Assembly (NCBI GenBank): GCA_029907705.1
Contig: JARYLJ010000013.1
Location: forward strand, 1 to 45,259
Length of the DNA: 45,259 nucleotides
Source: Methanomicrobiales archaeon
GTDB lineage: Archaea; Halobacteriota; Methanomicrobia; Methanomicrobiales; JACTUA01
Direction of reading: 5' to 3'
This document shows, one piece after another, positions 21,656-30,922 of this stretch. The translations under genes were made by a program, and so were the position numbers. The notes under the pieces were generated by a model that worked only from the letters and a program-made list of their open reading frames with translations, was not told the origin of the DNA and ran no database searches. How positions within the stretch are numbered: position 1 is the first letter of the stretch; each line of letters starts with the position of its first letter.

Positions 21656-22289
21656 CCCTGTCCTCCACCCCCAGCGCTGCCCTCAAATCCTGCGCCGAGA
21701 TCACCTCGATGACGTCCTCAGGATAATGAGTCCGTCCAGGCACGATGATTGCGCAATCGAGACCATCGATGCGACAGGGCATGCACTTCGCATCACCGAA
21801 TGTCCTGTTGTCCATGCTGAACCCTGAAATCGGTATCCATTCGCGGAGCTCCAGCCTCATCCTCGCCTCGATACTGGCGGGTGATAACCTGATATTCAGC
21901 GTCCCCGGAAATGGCAGAAAACCGAGCTTCTCCTGGAACTGTCTTCTGTAGGGTTCGAGGCTCATGTAGTATCTCCCCTCCCCTATACCGCTCACCACCA
22001 CCCCGGCAAGCACATAGCCGGCACGATCGGATTCGAAGATCCTCCTGTATTCCGCATATTCCCTCTTCAGAAGCTCCCCGCCTTTCTTCGTCACGGTGAT
22101 GAACTGGCCATCGGGTCTGACGGTGCGGTGGATCAATTCTCTGGTCTCCAGGGATCTCAATCGCCTCGCGGCGGTCTGGGGACTCGTCTTCAATGCCGTG
22201 GCGAGCATCTGAGAAGAGATCCAGACAGGCCCGCGGCATCCACCCATCAGGGCGATTGCCTTGAGCGACTGGAGGTCCTCGGATGTCAT
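21624..22289 (-). CDS. rbkR: HTH-fused CTP-dependent riboflavin kinase / regulator (RbkR type)
   Basis: A 221-residue two-domain protein. Residues 1-90 form a winged helix-turn-helix (ISSQMLATALKTSPQTAARRLRSLETRELIHR). Residues 95-220 are the archaeal CTP-dependent riboflavin kinase (RibK): VVVSGIGEGRYYMSLEPYRRQF, FLPFPGTLNIRLSP and a C-terminal DVIEVISAQDLR. Such fusions act as the archaeal riboflavin regulator RbkR, sensing FMN while making it. The ATG at 22289 is preferred to TTG 22298. It lies inside a 24-bp palindrome, with a TATA-like stretch (about 22311-22322) about 25 bp before, so the mRNA is probably leaderless and autoregulated. ribB follows with a 32-bp overlap. Confidence 0.92.
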   Translation of the reverse strand: MTSEDLQSLKAIALMGGCRGPVWISSQMLATALKTSPQTAARRLRSLETRELIHRTVRPDGQFITVTKKGGELLKREYAEYRRIFESDRAGYVLAGVVVSGIGEGRYYMSLEPYRRQFQEKLGFLPFPGTLNIRLSPASIEARMRLELREWIPISGFSMDNRTFGDAKCMPCRIDGLDCAIIVPGRTHYPEDVIEVISAQDLRAALGVEDRDEVRIEIPTD

Positions 22290-22311
22290 GCTTATCAAAA
22301 TTGAGAAGCAT
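22288..22311. promoter_or_regulatory. 24-bp palindrome on the rbkR start, candidate operator
   Basis: The half-sites ATGCTTATCAAA and the reverse complement ATGCTTCTCAAT match at 10 of 12 positions. The palindrome covers the start codon and the expected transcription start, immediately downstream of an A/T-rich TATA-like stretch. A dimeric HTH protein bound here would block rbkR-ribB transcription. Confidence 0.55.
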
Positions 22312-22405
22312 ATTATTTATGAGTTACTGTCCATCCATGATTTCGTGAAACGTCGAATTTGCATTCGTTAAATATTTAAATCGCATCCCCTCAACTTAGA
22401 AGCCG

Positions 22406-23119
22406 ATGAAATCCGACCTGCGGCAGCAACTGGCGGAGAAGATGGCAGGGGAGATCACACTCTCCGACTCCCCGGGCAAGGCGCTTAAAAAATGGCGCGT
22501 CAGCTTCAACATACCGCAGGGTGTGCTGGCAGAGAGGCTGAAAGTCTCACCGTCTGTGATCAGCGATTATGAAAGCGGCAGGAGAAAGAGTCCTGGCACT
22601 GCTGTTGTCGGAAAGATCGTGGAGACGATTCTCGCCATCGATGAGGAGGGCGGGGGCAGATACATCCAGAAGTTTGCCCGTATCCTGCAGTCAGGATTCG
22701 AGGATGGGGACGTCATCTACGACATACATGAATATGCAGCTCCGGTCGTGCTGAAGGAGTTCGCCGATGCGATCAGGGCGAATTTTATTCATGGCTCCCT
22801 CGAGGAATCGATCTTCGGTTATACCATCATCAACAGCCTGAATGCGATCCTGCAACTCTCGTCGAATGAGTTCAACCGCATATATGGCTGGAGCACGGAA
22901 CGTGCGCTTATATTCACCGAGGTCTCGAACGGCAAATCTCCGATGGTCGCAATCAGGGTGACGCCATTCAAACCCCGCTGTGTCATACTACAGGGGATCG
23001 AGAAGGAGCAGGTTCACCCGCTCGTCCCTAAACTCGCAGAGCGGGATCGAATCACGGTATTATGCACAGCCATGGCAGTGGACCAGATAGTTCAGGCATT
23101 GAGGGAGAAAGCATGGTAG
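22406..23119 (+). CDS. XRE-family HTH regulator linked to the mevalonate genes
   Basis: A 237-residue protein. Residues 22-65 form a Cro/CI-type HTH ([41 protein letters not shown]). The rest, from about residue 90, is a mixed alpha/beta domain with no recognised ligand motif ([29 protein letters not shown]...). Proteins of this layout sit next to the HMG-CoA synthase-thiolase genes in many archaea, so it probably regulates isoprenoid precursor synthesis. The A/T-rich AAATATTTAAAT about 25-36 bp upstream suggests a TATA box. Its stop codon overlaps the HMG-CoA synthase start by 7 bp. Confidence 0.85.
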   Translation: MKSDLRQQLAEKMAGEITLSDSPGKALKKWRVSFNIPQGVLAERLKVSPSVISDYESGRRKSPGTAVVGKIVETILAIDEEGGGRYIQKFARILQSGFEDGDVIYDIHEYAAPVVLKEFADAIRANFIHGSLEESIFGYTIINSLNAILQLSSNEFNRIYGWSTERALIFTEVSNGKSPMVAIRVTPFKPRCVILQGIEKEQVHPLVPKLAERDRITVLCTAMAVDQIVQALREKAW

Positions 23120-24174
23120 AAAGAGCAGGCATCATGACATATGGGGCATATATACCGAAATTCCGCATTAAAATTGCCGAAATCGCCCGTGTATGGGGTG
23201 CAAATGCAGAGGATATTATCGGTGGATTGGGGGTCTTTGAGAAATCTGTCCCCGATCTGGACGAGGATACAGCCACGATCGCGGTGGAGGCGGCGAGGCA
23301 TGCGCTATCGAGGAGGTATCTGGAGCCCTCGGAGATCGGTGCAGTCTATGTGGGCAGCGAGTCTCACCCGTACGCGGTCAAGCCCACCGCATGCACGGTC
23401 GGTGAAGCAATTGGAGCGACGCCGGAGATGACCGCCGCAGATTACGAATTTGCATGCAAGGCAGGAACGGCAGGCATACAGACATGCATGGGCCTTGTGA
23501 TGAGCAACATCGTCAGGTACGGAATTGCCATCGGTTCCGATGTCGCGCAGGGGGCCCCCGGTGATGCCCTCGAGTACACCGCCGCGGCAGGCGGTGCGGC
23601 ATTCGTCATTGGGAGGGAGGATCCCATCGCCCTGATCAGAGATACCTGCTCCTTCACCACAGACACACCCGATTTCTGGCGGCGGAATGGAGAGGAATAC
23701 CCGCGCCATGGTGGGCGATTCACCGGTGAGCCTGGTTATTTCAGGCACATACAGGGGGCAGCACTCATGATGCTGGAGCGGACGGGTACCACGGCAAAGG
23801 ATTATGATTATGCCGTCTTTCATCAGCCGAATGCGAAGTTTCCAAGAAGAATTGCACAGATGCTCGGATTTTCGAAGGAGCAGATCGAACCCGGTCTCGT
23901 CGTGCCATATCTGGGCAATACGTACAGCGGTTCCTCCATGATAGGTCTGGCTGCCACGCTCGATATCGCGAAACCGAAGGATCGCATCTTCGTTGCCTCG
24001 TTCGGTTCAGGTGCGGGGAGCGATGCATTCGATATCGAGGTGACTGATGCCATCGAATCAGGCGTCTTTAAGAGAGATGCTGCACCGAAAGTCAGGGATC
24101 TCCTGAAGGATCCTGTATATCTCGATTACGCGCTCTATGCGCGTCACAAAGGGAAGATAGTGATGCAGGGATGA
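23113..24174 (+). CDS. Hydroxymethylglutaryl-CoA synthase (archaeal)
   Basis: Condenses acetyl-CoA with acetoacetyl-CoA to HMG-CoA, the second step of the mevalonate pathway. The 353-residue protein has the catalytic Glu in [12 protein letters not shown] (about 83), the acylated Cys115 in FACKAGTAG and His237 in [11 protein letters not shown], with the C-terminal [11 protein letters not shown] typical of thiolase-fold enzymes. I chose ATG 23113, preceded by GGGAGAAAG, over the longer frame from 23062. It is coupled to the HTH gene upstream and to the thiolase downstream (ATGA overlap). It matches the archaeal, not the bacterial, HMGS subfamily, which works in complex with the thiolase and DUF35 proteins encoded next. 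Confidence 0.96.
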   Translation: MVERAGIMTYGAYIPKFRIKIAEIARVWGANAEDIIGGLGVFEKSVPDLDEDTATIAVEAARHALSRRYLEPSEIGAVYVGSESHPYAVKPTACTVGEAIGATPEMTAADYEFACKAGTAGIQTCMGLVMSNIVRYGIAIGSDVAQGAPGDALEYTAAAGGAAFVIGREDPIALIRDTCSFTTDTPDFWRRNGEEYPRHGGRFTGEPGYFRHIQGAALMMLERTGTTAKDYDYAVFHQPNAKFPRRIAQMLGFSKEQIEPGLVVPYLGNTYSGSSMIGLAATLDIAKPKDRIFVASFGSGAGSDAFDIEVTDAIESGVFKRDAAPKVRDLLKDPVYLDYALYARHKGKIVMQG

Positions 24175-25334
24175 GAGAGGTTGCCGTCATTGGAATCGGA
24201 TGCACCACCTTCGGAGAGAAGTGGAACAGCTCATTCAGGGATCTGTTCATCGAAGCCGGAGCACGCGCACTCGAGGATGCAGGGCTGGCGGGGGAGAAGA
24301 TCGACGCGCTCTTCATCGGAAATATGAGCGCAGGAAGATTCGTTGAACAGGAGCATATCGGCGCGCTCATCGCCGACTATGCGGGGCTGGCCACGACCAC
24401 CCATATCCCTGCCACCAGAGTGGAAGCCGCATGTGCATCCGGTGGTCTCGCCTTCAGGCAGGGTGTCACCGCAGTGGCGAGCGGAATGTCGGAGATCGTG
24501 GTTGCGGCCGGTGTGGAGAAGATGACGGATGTTGCATCGGGTACCACTGTGGCCACCCTCGCCGGTGCAGCGGATCGGGAATGGGAGGCCTTCATCGGCG
24601 CCACATTTCCGGGACTGTATGCGATGATTGCGAACGATTACATGCACCGATATCCTCTCACGAGAGAGCAGCTCGCCATGGTCGCCGTGAAGAACCATTA
24701 TAACGGTGCAAGGAACCCGATTGCACAGTTCCAGCAGGAGATCAATATAGAGACCGTCATCAACTCCTCACTCGTCGCTGACCCTCTCCGACTGTACGAC
24801 TGCTCCCCCATCACGGATGGCGCGGCAGCCGCGATTCTGACGACGATGGAGAGAGCCCGTGAATTCACAGACACGCCGGTGAAGGTTCTTGCGAGTGCAC
24901 AGGCGAGCGATTCGATCGCGCTCCACGACAGGAGGGATATCAGTACACTCGATGCAACAGTGGTGGCGGCAAAGAGGGCATTCAGGCAGGCGGGACTGGA
25001 GCATTCGGATGTGGATATGCTGGAGGTGCACGACTGTTTCACCATCGCGGAAATCTGTGCCATCGAGGACCTGGGTTTCTGCAGGAAGGGGGAGGCGGGG
25101 AAGCTCACCGAGGAGGGTGTCACCTCCCTCCAAGGTGATCTCCCGGTGAATACGAGCGGAGGACTGAAGGCATGCGGCCACCCCGTAGGGGCGACAGGGA
25201 TAAAGCAGATCGTGGAGGTGGTCCAGCAGCTGCGTGGAGAGGCAGGCAGGAGGCAGGTGGATGCAAAGGTGGGGCTCGCGCACAATGTTGGAGGAACTGG
25301 TGCCACTGTCACCGTGCACATTCTGGGGGTCTGA
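24171..25334 (+). CDS. Acetyl-CoA C-acetyltransferase (archaeal thiolase)
   Basis: Forms acetoacetyl-CoA from two acetyl-CoA, the first mevalonate step. The 387-residue thiolase-fold protein has the nucleophilic Cys88 in [22 protein letters not shown], and [14 protein letters not shown] with the catalytic His (about 337), then a C-terminal [13 protein letters not shown]. Archaeal thiolases of this type pass acetoacetyl-CoA directly to HMGS through a shared CoA site held by the DUF35 scaffold. The start overlaps the HMGS stop by 4 bp; the DUF35 gene begins 2 bp after its stop. Confidence 0.96.
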   Translation: MREVAVIGIGCTTFGEKWNSSFRDLFIEAGARALEDAGLAGEKIDALFIGNMSAGRFVEQEHIGALIADYAGLATTTHIPATRVEAACASGGLAFRQGVTAVASGMSEIVVAAGVEKMTDVASGTTVATLAGAADREWEAFIGATFPGLYAMIANDYMHRYPLTREQLAMVAVKNHYNGARNPIAQFQQEINIETVINSSLVADPLRLYDCSPITDGAAAAILTTMERAREFTDTPVKVLASAQASDSIALHDRRDISTLDATVVAAKRAFRQAGLEHSDVDMLEVHDCFTIAEICAIEDLGFCRKGEAGKLTEEGVTSLQGDLPVNTSGGLKACGHPVGATGIKQIVEVVQQLRGEAGRRQVDAKVGLAHNVGGTGATVTVHILGV

Positions 25335-25336
25335 AC

Positions 25337-25726
25337 ATGTCAGTTGCGAGGTTCTGGCGTAAAATTCCGCAGAGGTACAACCTGATCGGAACGAAGTGCG
25401 ATAATTGCGGTCGATACTTCTTCCCTCCCCGAACGTTCTGCCCCGTGTGCAGGCGAAACGGGAGGATACTCGAACATCAGTTCAAAGGCACGGGGAAGGT
25501 GGTCACATATACGGTCATCAGGGCCGCGAGCGAACAATTCGAGCATTTCACGCCCTATGTGCTCGCGATCATCCAACTGGACGAGGGTCCACGATTGACC
25601 GCCCAGGTCGCCTGTCCGCCTGATAAGGCAGAAATCGGGATGCGAGTGAAGAAGGTGTTTCGCCGCATCGGCACCGATGGGAGCAGCGGAGTGATCCACT
25701 ACGGGACGAAATTCGTCCCGGAATGA
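25337..25726 (+). CDS. DUF35/OB-fold zinc-ribbon scaffold of the thiolase-HMGS complex
   Basis: A 129-residue protein with an N-terminal rubredoxin-like zinc ribbon (CDNC at about 21-24 and CPVC at about 36-39), and an OB-fold from about residue 50 (GKVVTYTVI...FTPYVLAIIQLDEGPRLTAQV). In archaea this protein bridges thiolase and HMG-CoA synthase so that the unfavourable acetoacetyl-CoA intermediate is channelled. ATG 25337 follows the thiolase stop by 2 bp; the longer open frame upstream is only thiolase sequence in another frame. It completes the HTH-HMGS-thiolase-DUF35 operon. Confidence 0.95.
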   Translation: MSVARFWRKIPQRYNLIGTKCDNCGRYFFPPRTFCPVCRRNGRILEHQFKGTGKVVTYTVIRAASEQFEHFTPYVLAIIQLDEGPRLTAQVACPPDKAEIGMRVKKVFRRIGTDGSSGVIHYGTKFVPE

Positions 25727-25898
25727 AATCGGCGCTCCAGAAACCGGCCCCGATCGATTCTTGAATGTTTTCAGCAGGTACCCTGGAGCCGGGAAATGAC
25801 GCCCCAATGAGAGGGAGCATCCCGCCCATATGTCCGAGGGGTTCACCCCCATGCGGCAGCGCGGTTCGATGGGAGACCGTGCCAGAAGGAAGAGGAAT

Positions 25899-26801
25899 TC
25901 AGGGGCATGAGAGATCATATACCGCGAGCCACCTGCCCGGCGAGTACGTGTGGACTTTCCTCTCGTCCAGAACCAGCAGTCCTCTCCCCTCGAGAAAGGG
26001 ACTGAATTCATGCGTTTCCGATTGGAGCACATAGAAGTGGATCACCCCGCCCCCCGCGCAGATCGCACGCGCGGTATCGATGAACGCGGGGGTACTCATT
26101 GGTAGGTTCATCACAATTCTGTCGAACTTCTGTGGAAGGAGAAGATGCAGATGGGAGGCATTCGCCATGATTGGAACGACGTTCTTCACCCGGTTCAATT
26201 TAATATTCAGGATCAACAGATGCACCGCCACAGGGTTTATATCGGATGCGAATACGATGCCTGCCCTCTCCGAGAGCGTGATCGCCACTGGGCCCACCCC
26301 CGAGAACATGTCCAGCACTTTCTCACCCCTTTCGACCAGCTTCGAAAGCCTCTGCCTCTCCTCGGCCAGCCTTGCGGAGAAGTACGCATGCTCCAGATCG
26401 ATCTGGTATCGGCGTCCATATTCGGTGTACAGTGTACGGGCGGTGGGTATTCCAGCCAGCACTTCGAATCGCTTCGTTCTGTACTCTCCATCCACCGGAC
26501 CCAGAGGATGGAGCACGGTATGAAGTGATGGGCGCGATGAAAGAAGCCGCATTGCCCCCTCGCCATCCCGTTCTGGCATGATTGCAATCCCACCGATCAG
26601 TTCATGCCTAGGGAGTCCGGTGATCTCTCCAAGTGGTTCGAATTCATCACGCCCGGCATCCTCCAGAGGAGCGGTTACCGGCAGGATGACCTGATCACCT
26701 TCCACCCTGATCCGCAGTGACCGGTCCAGAAACCCGCTCTCGAGCAGGGCGCGTCTCTTCTCCTCGCCTTTCTCCCTCTTCACTCTCACGGACCACTGCA
26801 C
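25899..26801 (-). CDS. Trm5-like tRNA (guanine-N1)-methyltransferase / Taw-type class I methyltransferase
   Basis: A 300-residue S-adenosylmethionine-dependent methyltransferase. It has an N-terminal domain (VQWSVRVKREKGEEKRRALL...), then a central element with GRRYQIDLEHAYFSARLAEERQRL, the SAM site VLDMFSGVGPVAITLS and the catalytic NLPMSTPAF motif of the Trm5 family, which methylates G37 of tRNA or leads to wyosine. Only GTG starts exist; I choose the GTG at 26801, which matches the family N-terminus, over the GTG at 26819. It is divergent from HMG-CoA reductase. The exact tRNA target (Trm5a/b/c type) cannot be told here. Confidence 0.88.
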   Translation of the reverse strand: MQWSVRVKREKGEEKRRALLESGFLDRSLRIRVEGDQVILPVTAPLEDAGRDEFEPLGEITGLPRHELIGGIAIMPERDGEGAMRLLSSRPSLHTVLHPLGPVDGEYRTKRFEVLAGIPTARTLYTEYGRRYQIDLEHAYFSARLAEERQRLSKLVERGEKVLDMFSGVGPVAITLSERAGIVFASDINPVAVHLLILNIKLNRVKNVVPIMANASHLHLLLPQKFDRIVMNLPMSTPAFIDTARAICAGGGVIHFYVLQSETHEFSPFLEGRGLLVLDERKVHTYSPGRWLAVYDLSCP

Positions 26802-26854
26802 GACTCCGATCCCGATCACCCGCCTTCTTTATGGAGGACTCTTCAAGAATTATC

Positions 26855-28063
26855 ATGGATCATTATTTCGAGAGGATTAAAAACGGTCGCCTGAAACTTC
26901 ACGCTCTGGAGCAGGAACTGCCGCCGGAGGAGGCCGTCAAGGTGAGGCGCTCGTTTCTCGAAGATGAGACTGGGGTATCTCTCAGCGCCCTCGGGAAATT
27001 CACTATCGATATCGATCGTGTGGTACGCCGGAATATCGAGAATATGATCGGTGCCGTTCAGGTACCCGTCGGAATTGCCGGGCCACTGCGGGTGAGAGGC
27101 GAGCATGCAGACGGGCATTTTTATGTGCCGCTCGCAACAACAGAAGGCGCCCTCGTCGCGTCCGTAAACAGGGGTGCCGCGGTGATTACCCGCGCAGGGG
27201 GAGCAGACGCCAGGATTCTGAGAGACGGAATGACGAGGGCGCCCGTCTTCGCCGCGAGAGATGTGGTTCATGCGGCGAAGATAGCGGAGTGGGTGACGAA
27301 TCATCGCGATGTCATTGCCGGAGCGGCCGAGAGCACCACCTCACACGGCAGGATGCTCGGGCTTGTCGCTTATGTGACAGGGACAAATGTCTTTGTCAGG
27401 ATGGAGTTCGATACGAAGGATGCGATGGGGATGAATATGGTGACGATCGCCAGCGAAAAAGCATCCGAACTGATCGAATCGGAAACGGGTGCAAGGTTAG
27501 TGGCGCTGAGTGGCAACATGTGCACCGACAAGAAGCCTGCGGCGATGAATCTGATCCAGGGGAGGGGAAAGACGGTGATCGCCGGTGTCTTCCTCCCCGA
27601 GACGCTCGTGAGCGAGGTGCTGAAGACGGATGCCCACACCCTATCGGAGGTGAATCATCGCAAGAATCTGATCGGATCGGCCCGCGCGGGTTCCCTGGGA
27701 TTCAACGCACACGCAGCGAATGTCGTTGCCGCCATGTTCATCGCCTGCGGCCAGGACGCGGCACACGTGGTCGAGGGCTCTTCTGCGATTACGGATGCAG
27801 AGGTCAGGGAAGGGGGAGTGTATGTGAGTGTGACCATGCCGTCGCTCCAATTGGGAACTGTTGGAGGTGGAACCGGCATCGATACGCAGAGGGAGTGTCT
27901 GTCGCTCCTGGGAGTCAGCGGCGGTGGGGATCCGCCTGGTACGAACGCAAAGAGATTTGCAGAGATAGTGGCATGTACCGTTCTCGCTGGCGAAATCTCA
28001 CTACTCGGTGCGCTGGGGGCGCGCCATCTGGCAAAGGCGCACAAGACGCTCGGAAGGGGCTGA
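26855..28063 (+). CDS. hmgA: HMG-CoA reductase (class I)
   Basis: Reduces HMG-CoA to mevalonate with NADPH, the committed step to archaeal lipids. The 402-residue protein has PVGIAGPLRV, LATTEGALVASVNRG with the catalytic Glu, DAMGMNMVT (Asp), NHRKNLIGSA with the catalytic Lys, GTVGGGTGIDTQRECL and a C-terminal HLAKAH with the catalytic His. No N-terminal membrane domain is present, as usual for archaea. ATG 26855 (MDHYFERIKNG) fits family length; ATG 26831 is an alternative eight codons upstream. It is not in the HMGS operon but lies 1.1 kb from it, across the divergent trm5-like gene. Confidence 0.95.
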   Translation: MDHYFERIKNGRLKLHALEQELPPEEAVKVRRSFLEDETGVSLSALGKFTIDIDRVVRRNIENMIGAVQVPVGIAGPLRVRGEHADGHFYVPLATTEGALVASVNRGAAVITRAGGADARILRDGMTRAPVFAARDVVHAAKIAEWVTNHRDVIAGAAESTTSHGRMLGLVAYVTGTNVFVRMEFDTKDAMGMNMVTIASEKASELIESETGARLVALSGNMCTDKKPAAMNLIQGRGKTVIAGVFLPETLVSEVLKTDAHTLSEVNHRKNLIGSARAGSLGFNAHAANVVAAMFIACGQDAAHVVEGSSAITDAEVREGGVYVSVTMPSLQLGTVGGGTGIDTQRECLSLLGVSGGGDPPGTNAKRFAEIVACTVLAGEISLLGALGARHLAKAHKTLGRG

Positions 28064-28065
28064 TG

Positions 28066-28554
28066 TCAGACCCCGAACCATTTCATCATGATGATCGCAC
28101 TCTCGCCATTTGAATAATAACGCGTAAATATCATCATCTCCTCGTAACCCCTGTTCCTGTAGAACTGACGGGCCGCAAGATTGGACTCCCTCACCTCCAG
28201 CTGTATGCCTTCAGCCCCATCGAGTGCGAACTGCTGCTCCGTTCGTCTGAGCAGGAGCGTCCCGATACCACTGTTCCTGTATTCGGGCGCCACCGCCAGA
28301 TTGCAGATATGCCCATAGAAACCGTCATCCGCATTCTGGGGCGTCGCTATCAGGAAACCCACGACCTTCTCTCCGATAGTTGCGACGAAACAGGTGAACG
28401 GAAACCATTCGATGGACTGCCTTATTGTATCTGGTTCCCAGGGTTCGAGGAAAGATGTTCGCTCTATCTCCACGATCGAGGGCAGATCGGTGAGCCTCGC
28501 GTGGCGCACGACCGCGACCGGTCCTTCCAGGGGTCTGAAAGAATCGAGAGCCAT
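28066..28554 (-). CDS. rimI: RimI-like N-alpha-acetyltransferase (GNAT)
   Basis: A 162-residue GNAT-fold acetyltransferase, similar to archaeal Ard1/RimI enzymes that acetylate protein N-termini. It has VRHARLTDLPSIVEIERTSFLEPWE (motif C region), ICNLAVAPEYRNSGIGTLLLRRTE with the acetyl-CoA pyrophosphate loop (about 90-105) and LEVRESNLAARQFYRNRGYEEM (motif B). The three bases between its stop and that of HMG-CoA reductase show a tight convergent pair. It is divergent from the DUF1015 gene. Confidence 0.9.
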   Translation of the reverse strand: MALDSFRPLEGPVAVVRHARLTDLPSIVEIERTSFLEPWEPDTIRQSIEWFPFTCFVATIGEKVVGFLIATPQNADDGFYGHICNLAVAPEYRNSGIGTLLLRRTEQQFALDGAEGIQLEVRESNLAARQFYRNRGYEEMMIFTRYYSNGESAIIMMKWFGV

Positions 28555-28615
28555 GGGATGTGCAATAATATACTGTGCTCTCCTACCTATATGAGAGATA
28601 TTCAGGCGCTTCCAG

Positions 28616-29872
28616 ATGGTCAGGATCTATCCCTTCAGGGCGGTTCATCCGCTCAGGAATGCTGCACAGTCAATCGCAGCCGTGCCATATGATGTGGTGA
28701 ACGCGAGCGAGGCGAAGGCCTGTATCGACCAGAACCCCTTCAGTTTTCTCCGGGTGAGCAGGGCGGATGCGGAACTCCCCGATCTCCCGCCCCACGACGA
28801 AAGGATCTATGCAAAGGCGAGGGAGAACTATCTCTCCCTGCTCCGCCGTGGCCTGATAAGGAGGGACGAATCGGCCGGTCTGTACGTCTACCAGGTGATT
28901 GCAGGGAGCAAGGAGTACACAGGACTCGTCGCCTGCATCGATGCAGATGAATACCTCAACAATGCGGTGAGACGTCATGAACTGACGGTCCATGAAAAGG
29001 AGAGGGATCGCACTCTCCACATAGAGGCACTCGATGCACAGGAAGGGCTCGTTTTTCTCGTATACCGCAACAAAAACAGACTTGCAGAGAGGATACAGAA
29101 ATTGAGCCGGCAATACGCCGTACCGATCTGCGAGATCTCAACGAAGACCGGGGCATTGCACCGGCTCTACCGGATCGATAACACCGCGGCAATCGGGGAG
29201 ATCGTGGACTTATTCAAAATGGTGGATACCCTTTACATTGCCGATGGTCACCACAGGGCAGCAGCTGCCGTGAACGTGGCCCTGAAGAGGAGGAGTGATG
29301 GAAGAGGCGGGGCAGAATCGGGCAGGTTCATGGGTGCCCTGCTGGCTCATGACAATGTGACGATCCATGGTTACAGCAGACTCCTCACCGATCTCTCTCC
29401 CATGGGGGAGGGGGAGTACCTCGCCAAAATCCGTCGGGACTTTTCAGTCACGGCGATCGATCGGCCCTCTCGGGAATTGTTCGAAATCCCCAGGGATTTG
29501 GAATCGAAGAAGCACCGGATTCTTCTTTACCTGAAAAGCGGCTGGTATCTCCTGGAAAAGCCGATAGAAGAGAAGAGAAACCTGATCGATACGCTCGATG
29601 TGGTCGTGCTACAGCAGCTGGTGCTGGAGGGCATCCTTGGAATAAAAGACCCGAGAAGCGATCCCAGACTCCATTATCTATCTGGCTCACGGGGCCACGA
29701 CCAGCTGCGTGCCTGTGTGGATTCGGGCAGATACGCCGCCGCCTTTGCAATACAGCCCGTGGGCATAGAGACAGTGATGGCGATATCGGATGCAGGAGGC
29801 ATCATGCCGCCGAAGTCCACATGGTTCGAGCCGAAGCTCATGAGCGGAATGCTGGTTCATCCGCTCGACTGA
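28616..29872 (+). CDS. DUF1015 family protein
   Basis: A 418-residue soluble protein with the DUF1015 hallmarks: IYPFRAVHP at the N-terminus, VPYDVVNASEAKA, LRRGLI, a central RHELTVHEKERDRTLH and the strongly conserved YIADGHHRAAAAV, then MPPKSTWFEPKLMSGMLVH at the end. Family members are widespread in archaea and anaerobic bacteria, often near amino-acid genes; some are annotated as kinases, but the activity is unclear. The gene is followed by hisG 39 bp downstream in the same direction, perhaps one transcript. Confidence 0.9.
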   Translation: MVRIYPFRAVHPLRNAAQSIAAVPYDVVNASEAKACIDQNPFSFLRVSRADAELPDLPPHDERIYAKARENYLSLLRRGLIRRDESAGLYVYQVIAGSKEYTGLVACIDADEYLNNAVRRHELTVHEKERDRTLHIEALDAQEGLVFLVYRNKNRLAERIQKLSRQYAVPICEISTKTGALHRLYRIDNTAAIGEIVDLFKMVDTLYIADGHHRAAAAVNVALKRRSDGRGGAESGRFMGALLAHDNVTIHGYSRLLTDLSPMGEGEYLAKIRRDFSVTAIDRPSRELFEIPRDLESKKHRILLYLKSGWYLLEKPIEEKRNLIDTLDVVVLQQLVLEGILGIKDPRSDPRLHYLSGSRGHDQLRACVDSGRYAAAFAIQPVGIETVMAISDAGGIMPPKSTWFEPKLMSGMLVHPLD

Positions 29873-29911
29873 TCGGCAGTCTTAATCCTGTCTGTGGAAA
29901 GATTGATCCTG

Positions 29912-30784
29912 ATGCTGAGTATTGCCCTCCCGAAGGGGAGTCTGGAAGAACAGACCCTTCAGCTATTCAGAGAGGCGGATCTCTCTGTTAAAAGGACTGA
30001 TCGGGATTATAACCCCATAATAGAGGACGAGAGGATCGGAAAGGTGAAGATACTGAGGCCACAGGAGATCCCCGTCTACGTGGAGAAAGGTTACTTCGAT
30101 ATGGGTATATCAGGTCTGGACTGGGTGAAGGAGACGGGTGCAGGGGTGTTCGAGGTGGCAAACCTCTCCTACAGCAAGACAGGGGAGGGAAATGTAAGGA
30201 TTGTGGTGGCCGTCCACCGCGATGAACCCTTCGAGGATGTGAGAGAGATAAGGCCCGGGAGCAAAGTGACGACGGAATATCCCAATCTTACTCAGAAATT
30301 CTTCAGGGAACTGGGGATTCCGATACAGCTCTTCCATTCATATGGGGCATCGGAGGCTAAAGTACCCGATCTGATGGATGTGGTCGTCGATCTCACTGAG
30401 ACCGGTACCACATTGAGAAGGAATGGTCTGAAGATCATCGGCCAGATAATGGAGTCCCATACGGTTCTGATCGCAAACAGAAGGAGTTACGATGAGCCGG
30501 ATAAGAGGCGGCACATGGAGGAGATCGCCACACTGCTGCTGGGCGTCATCGAAGGGCGACAGAATGTCCTGCTCTCGATGAATGTTCCATCTGCATCGCT
30601 GGAACGGGTGATCGCGATCCTGCCTGCGATGAAGAAGCCCACGGTGAGCCGGCTGCACGGCATCGATTACTTCAGCATTCAGACCGTGGTGAAGAAGGGC
30701 GAGGTGAACTGGCTGATCCCCGGATTGAAGGATGCCGGTGCCGAAGATATACTCGAGATTCCGATATCGAAGATAATAAAATAA
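29912..30784 (+). CDS. hisG: ATP phosphoribosyltransferase, long form
   Basis: First enzyme of histidine synthesis: joins ATP and PRPP. The 290-residue length and the C-terminal ACT-like domain (about 215-290, VLLSMNVPSASLERVIAILPAM...KKGEVNWLIPGLKDAGAEDILEIPISKII) mark the long, histidine-regulated HisG that works without HisZ. The catalytic part has LSIALPKGSLEEQT, GISGLDWV and the PRPP-binding VVDLTETGTTLRRNGL (about 154-170). ATG 29912 is favoured, with GGAAAG 11 bp upstream, over GTG 29894. Confidence 0.95.
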   Translation: MLSIALPKGSLEEQTLQLFREADLSVKRTDRDYNPIIEDERIGKVKILRPQEIPVYVEKGYFDMGISGLDWVKETGAGVFEVANLSYSKTGEGNVRIVVAVHRDEPFEDVREIRPGSKVTTEYPNLTQKFFRELGIPIQLFHSYGASEAKVPDLMDVVVDLTETGTTLRRNGLKIIGQIMESHTVLIANRRSYDEPDKRRHMEEIATLLLGVIEGRQNVLLSMNVPSASLERVIAILPAMKKPTVSRLHGIDYFSIQTVVKKGEVNWLIPGLKDAGAEDILEIPISKIIK

Positions 30785-30922
30785 TGATGAAATGACGATA
30801 TTGATTGTCAGCCAATCTGGAAAAAAGATTATCTGGCCTCATGATTCGGCATTTGGAGTGAAAAATAATAACAATTGCTTTTGATATGCAATTACAAATA
30901 TTTATATTTCACTAATACAATA

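Noticed and set aside
25727-25898. Small gene between the DUF35 and Trm5-like genes
   Set aside because: Both genes converge here and the short frames lack start signals; the stretch looks like ordinary 3' spacer.
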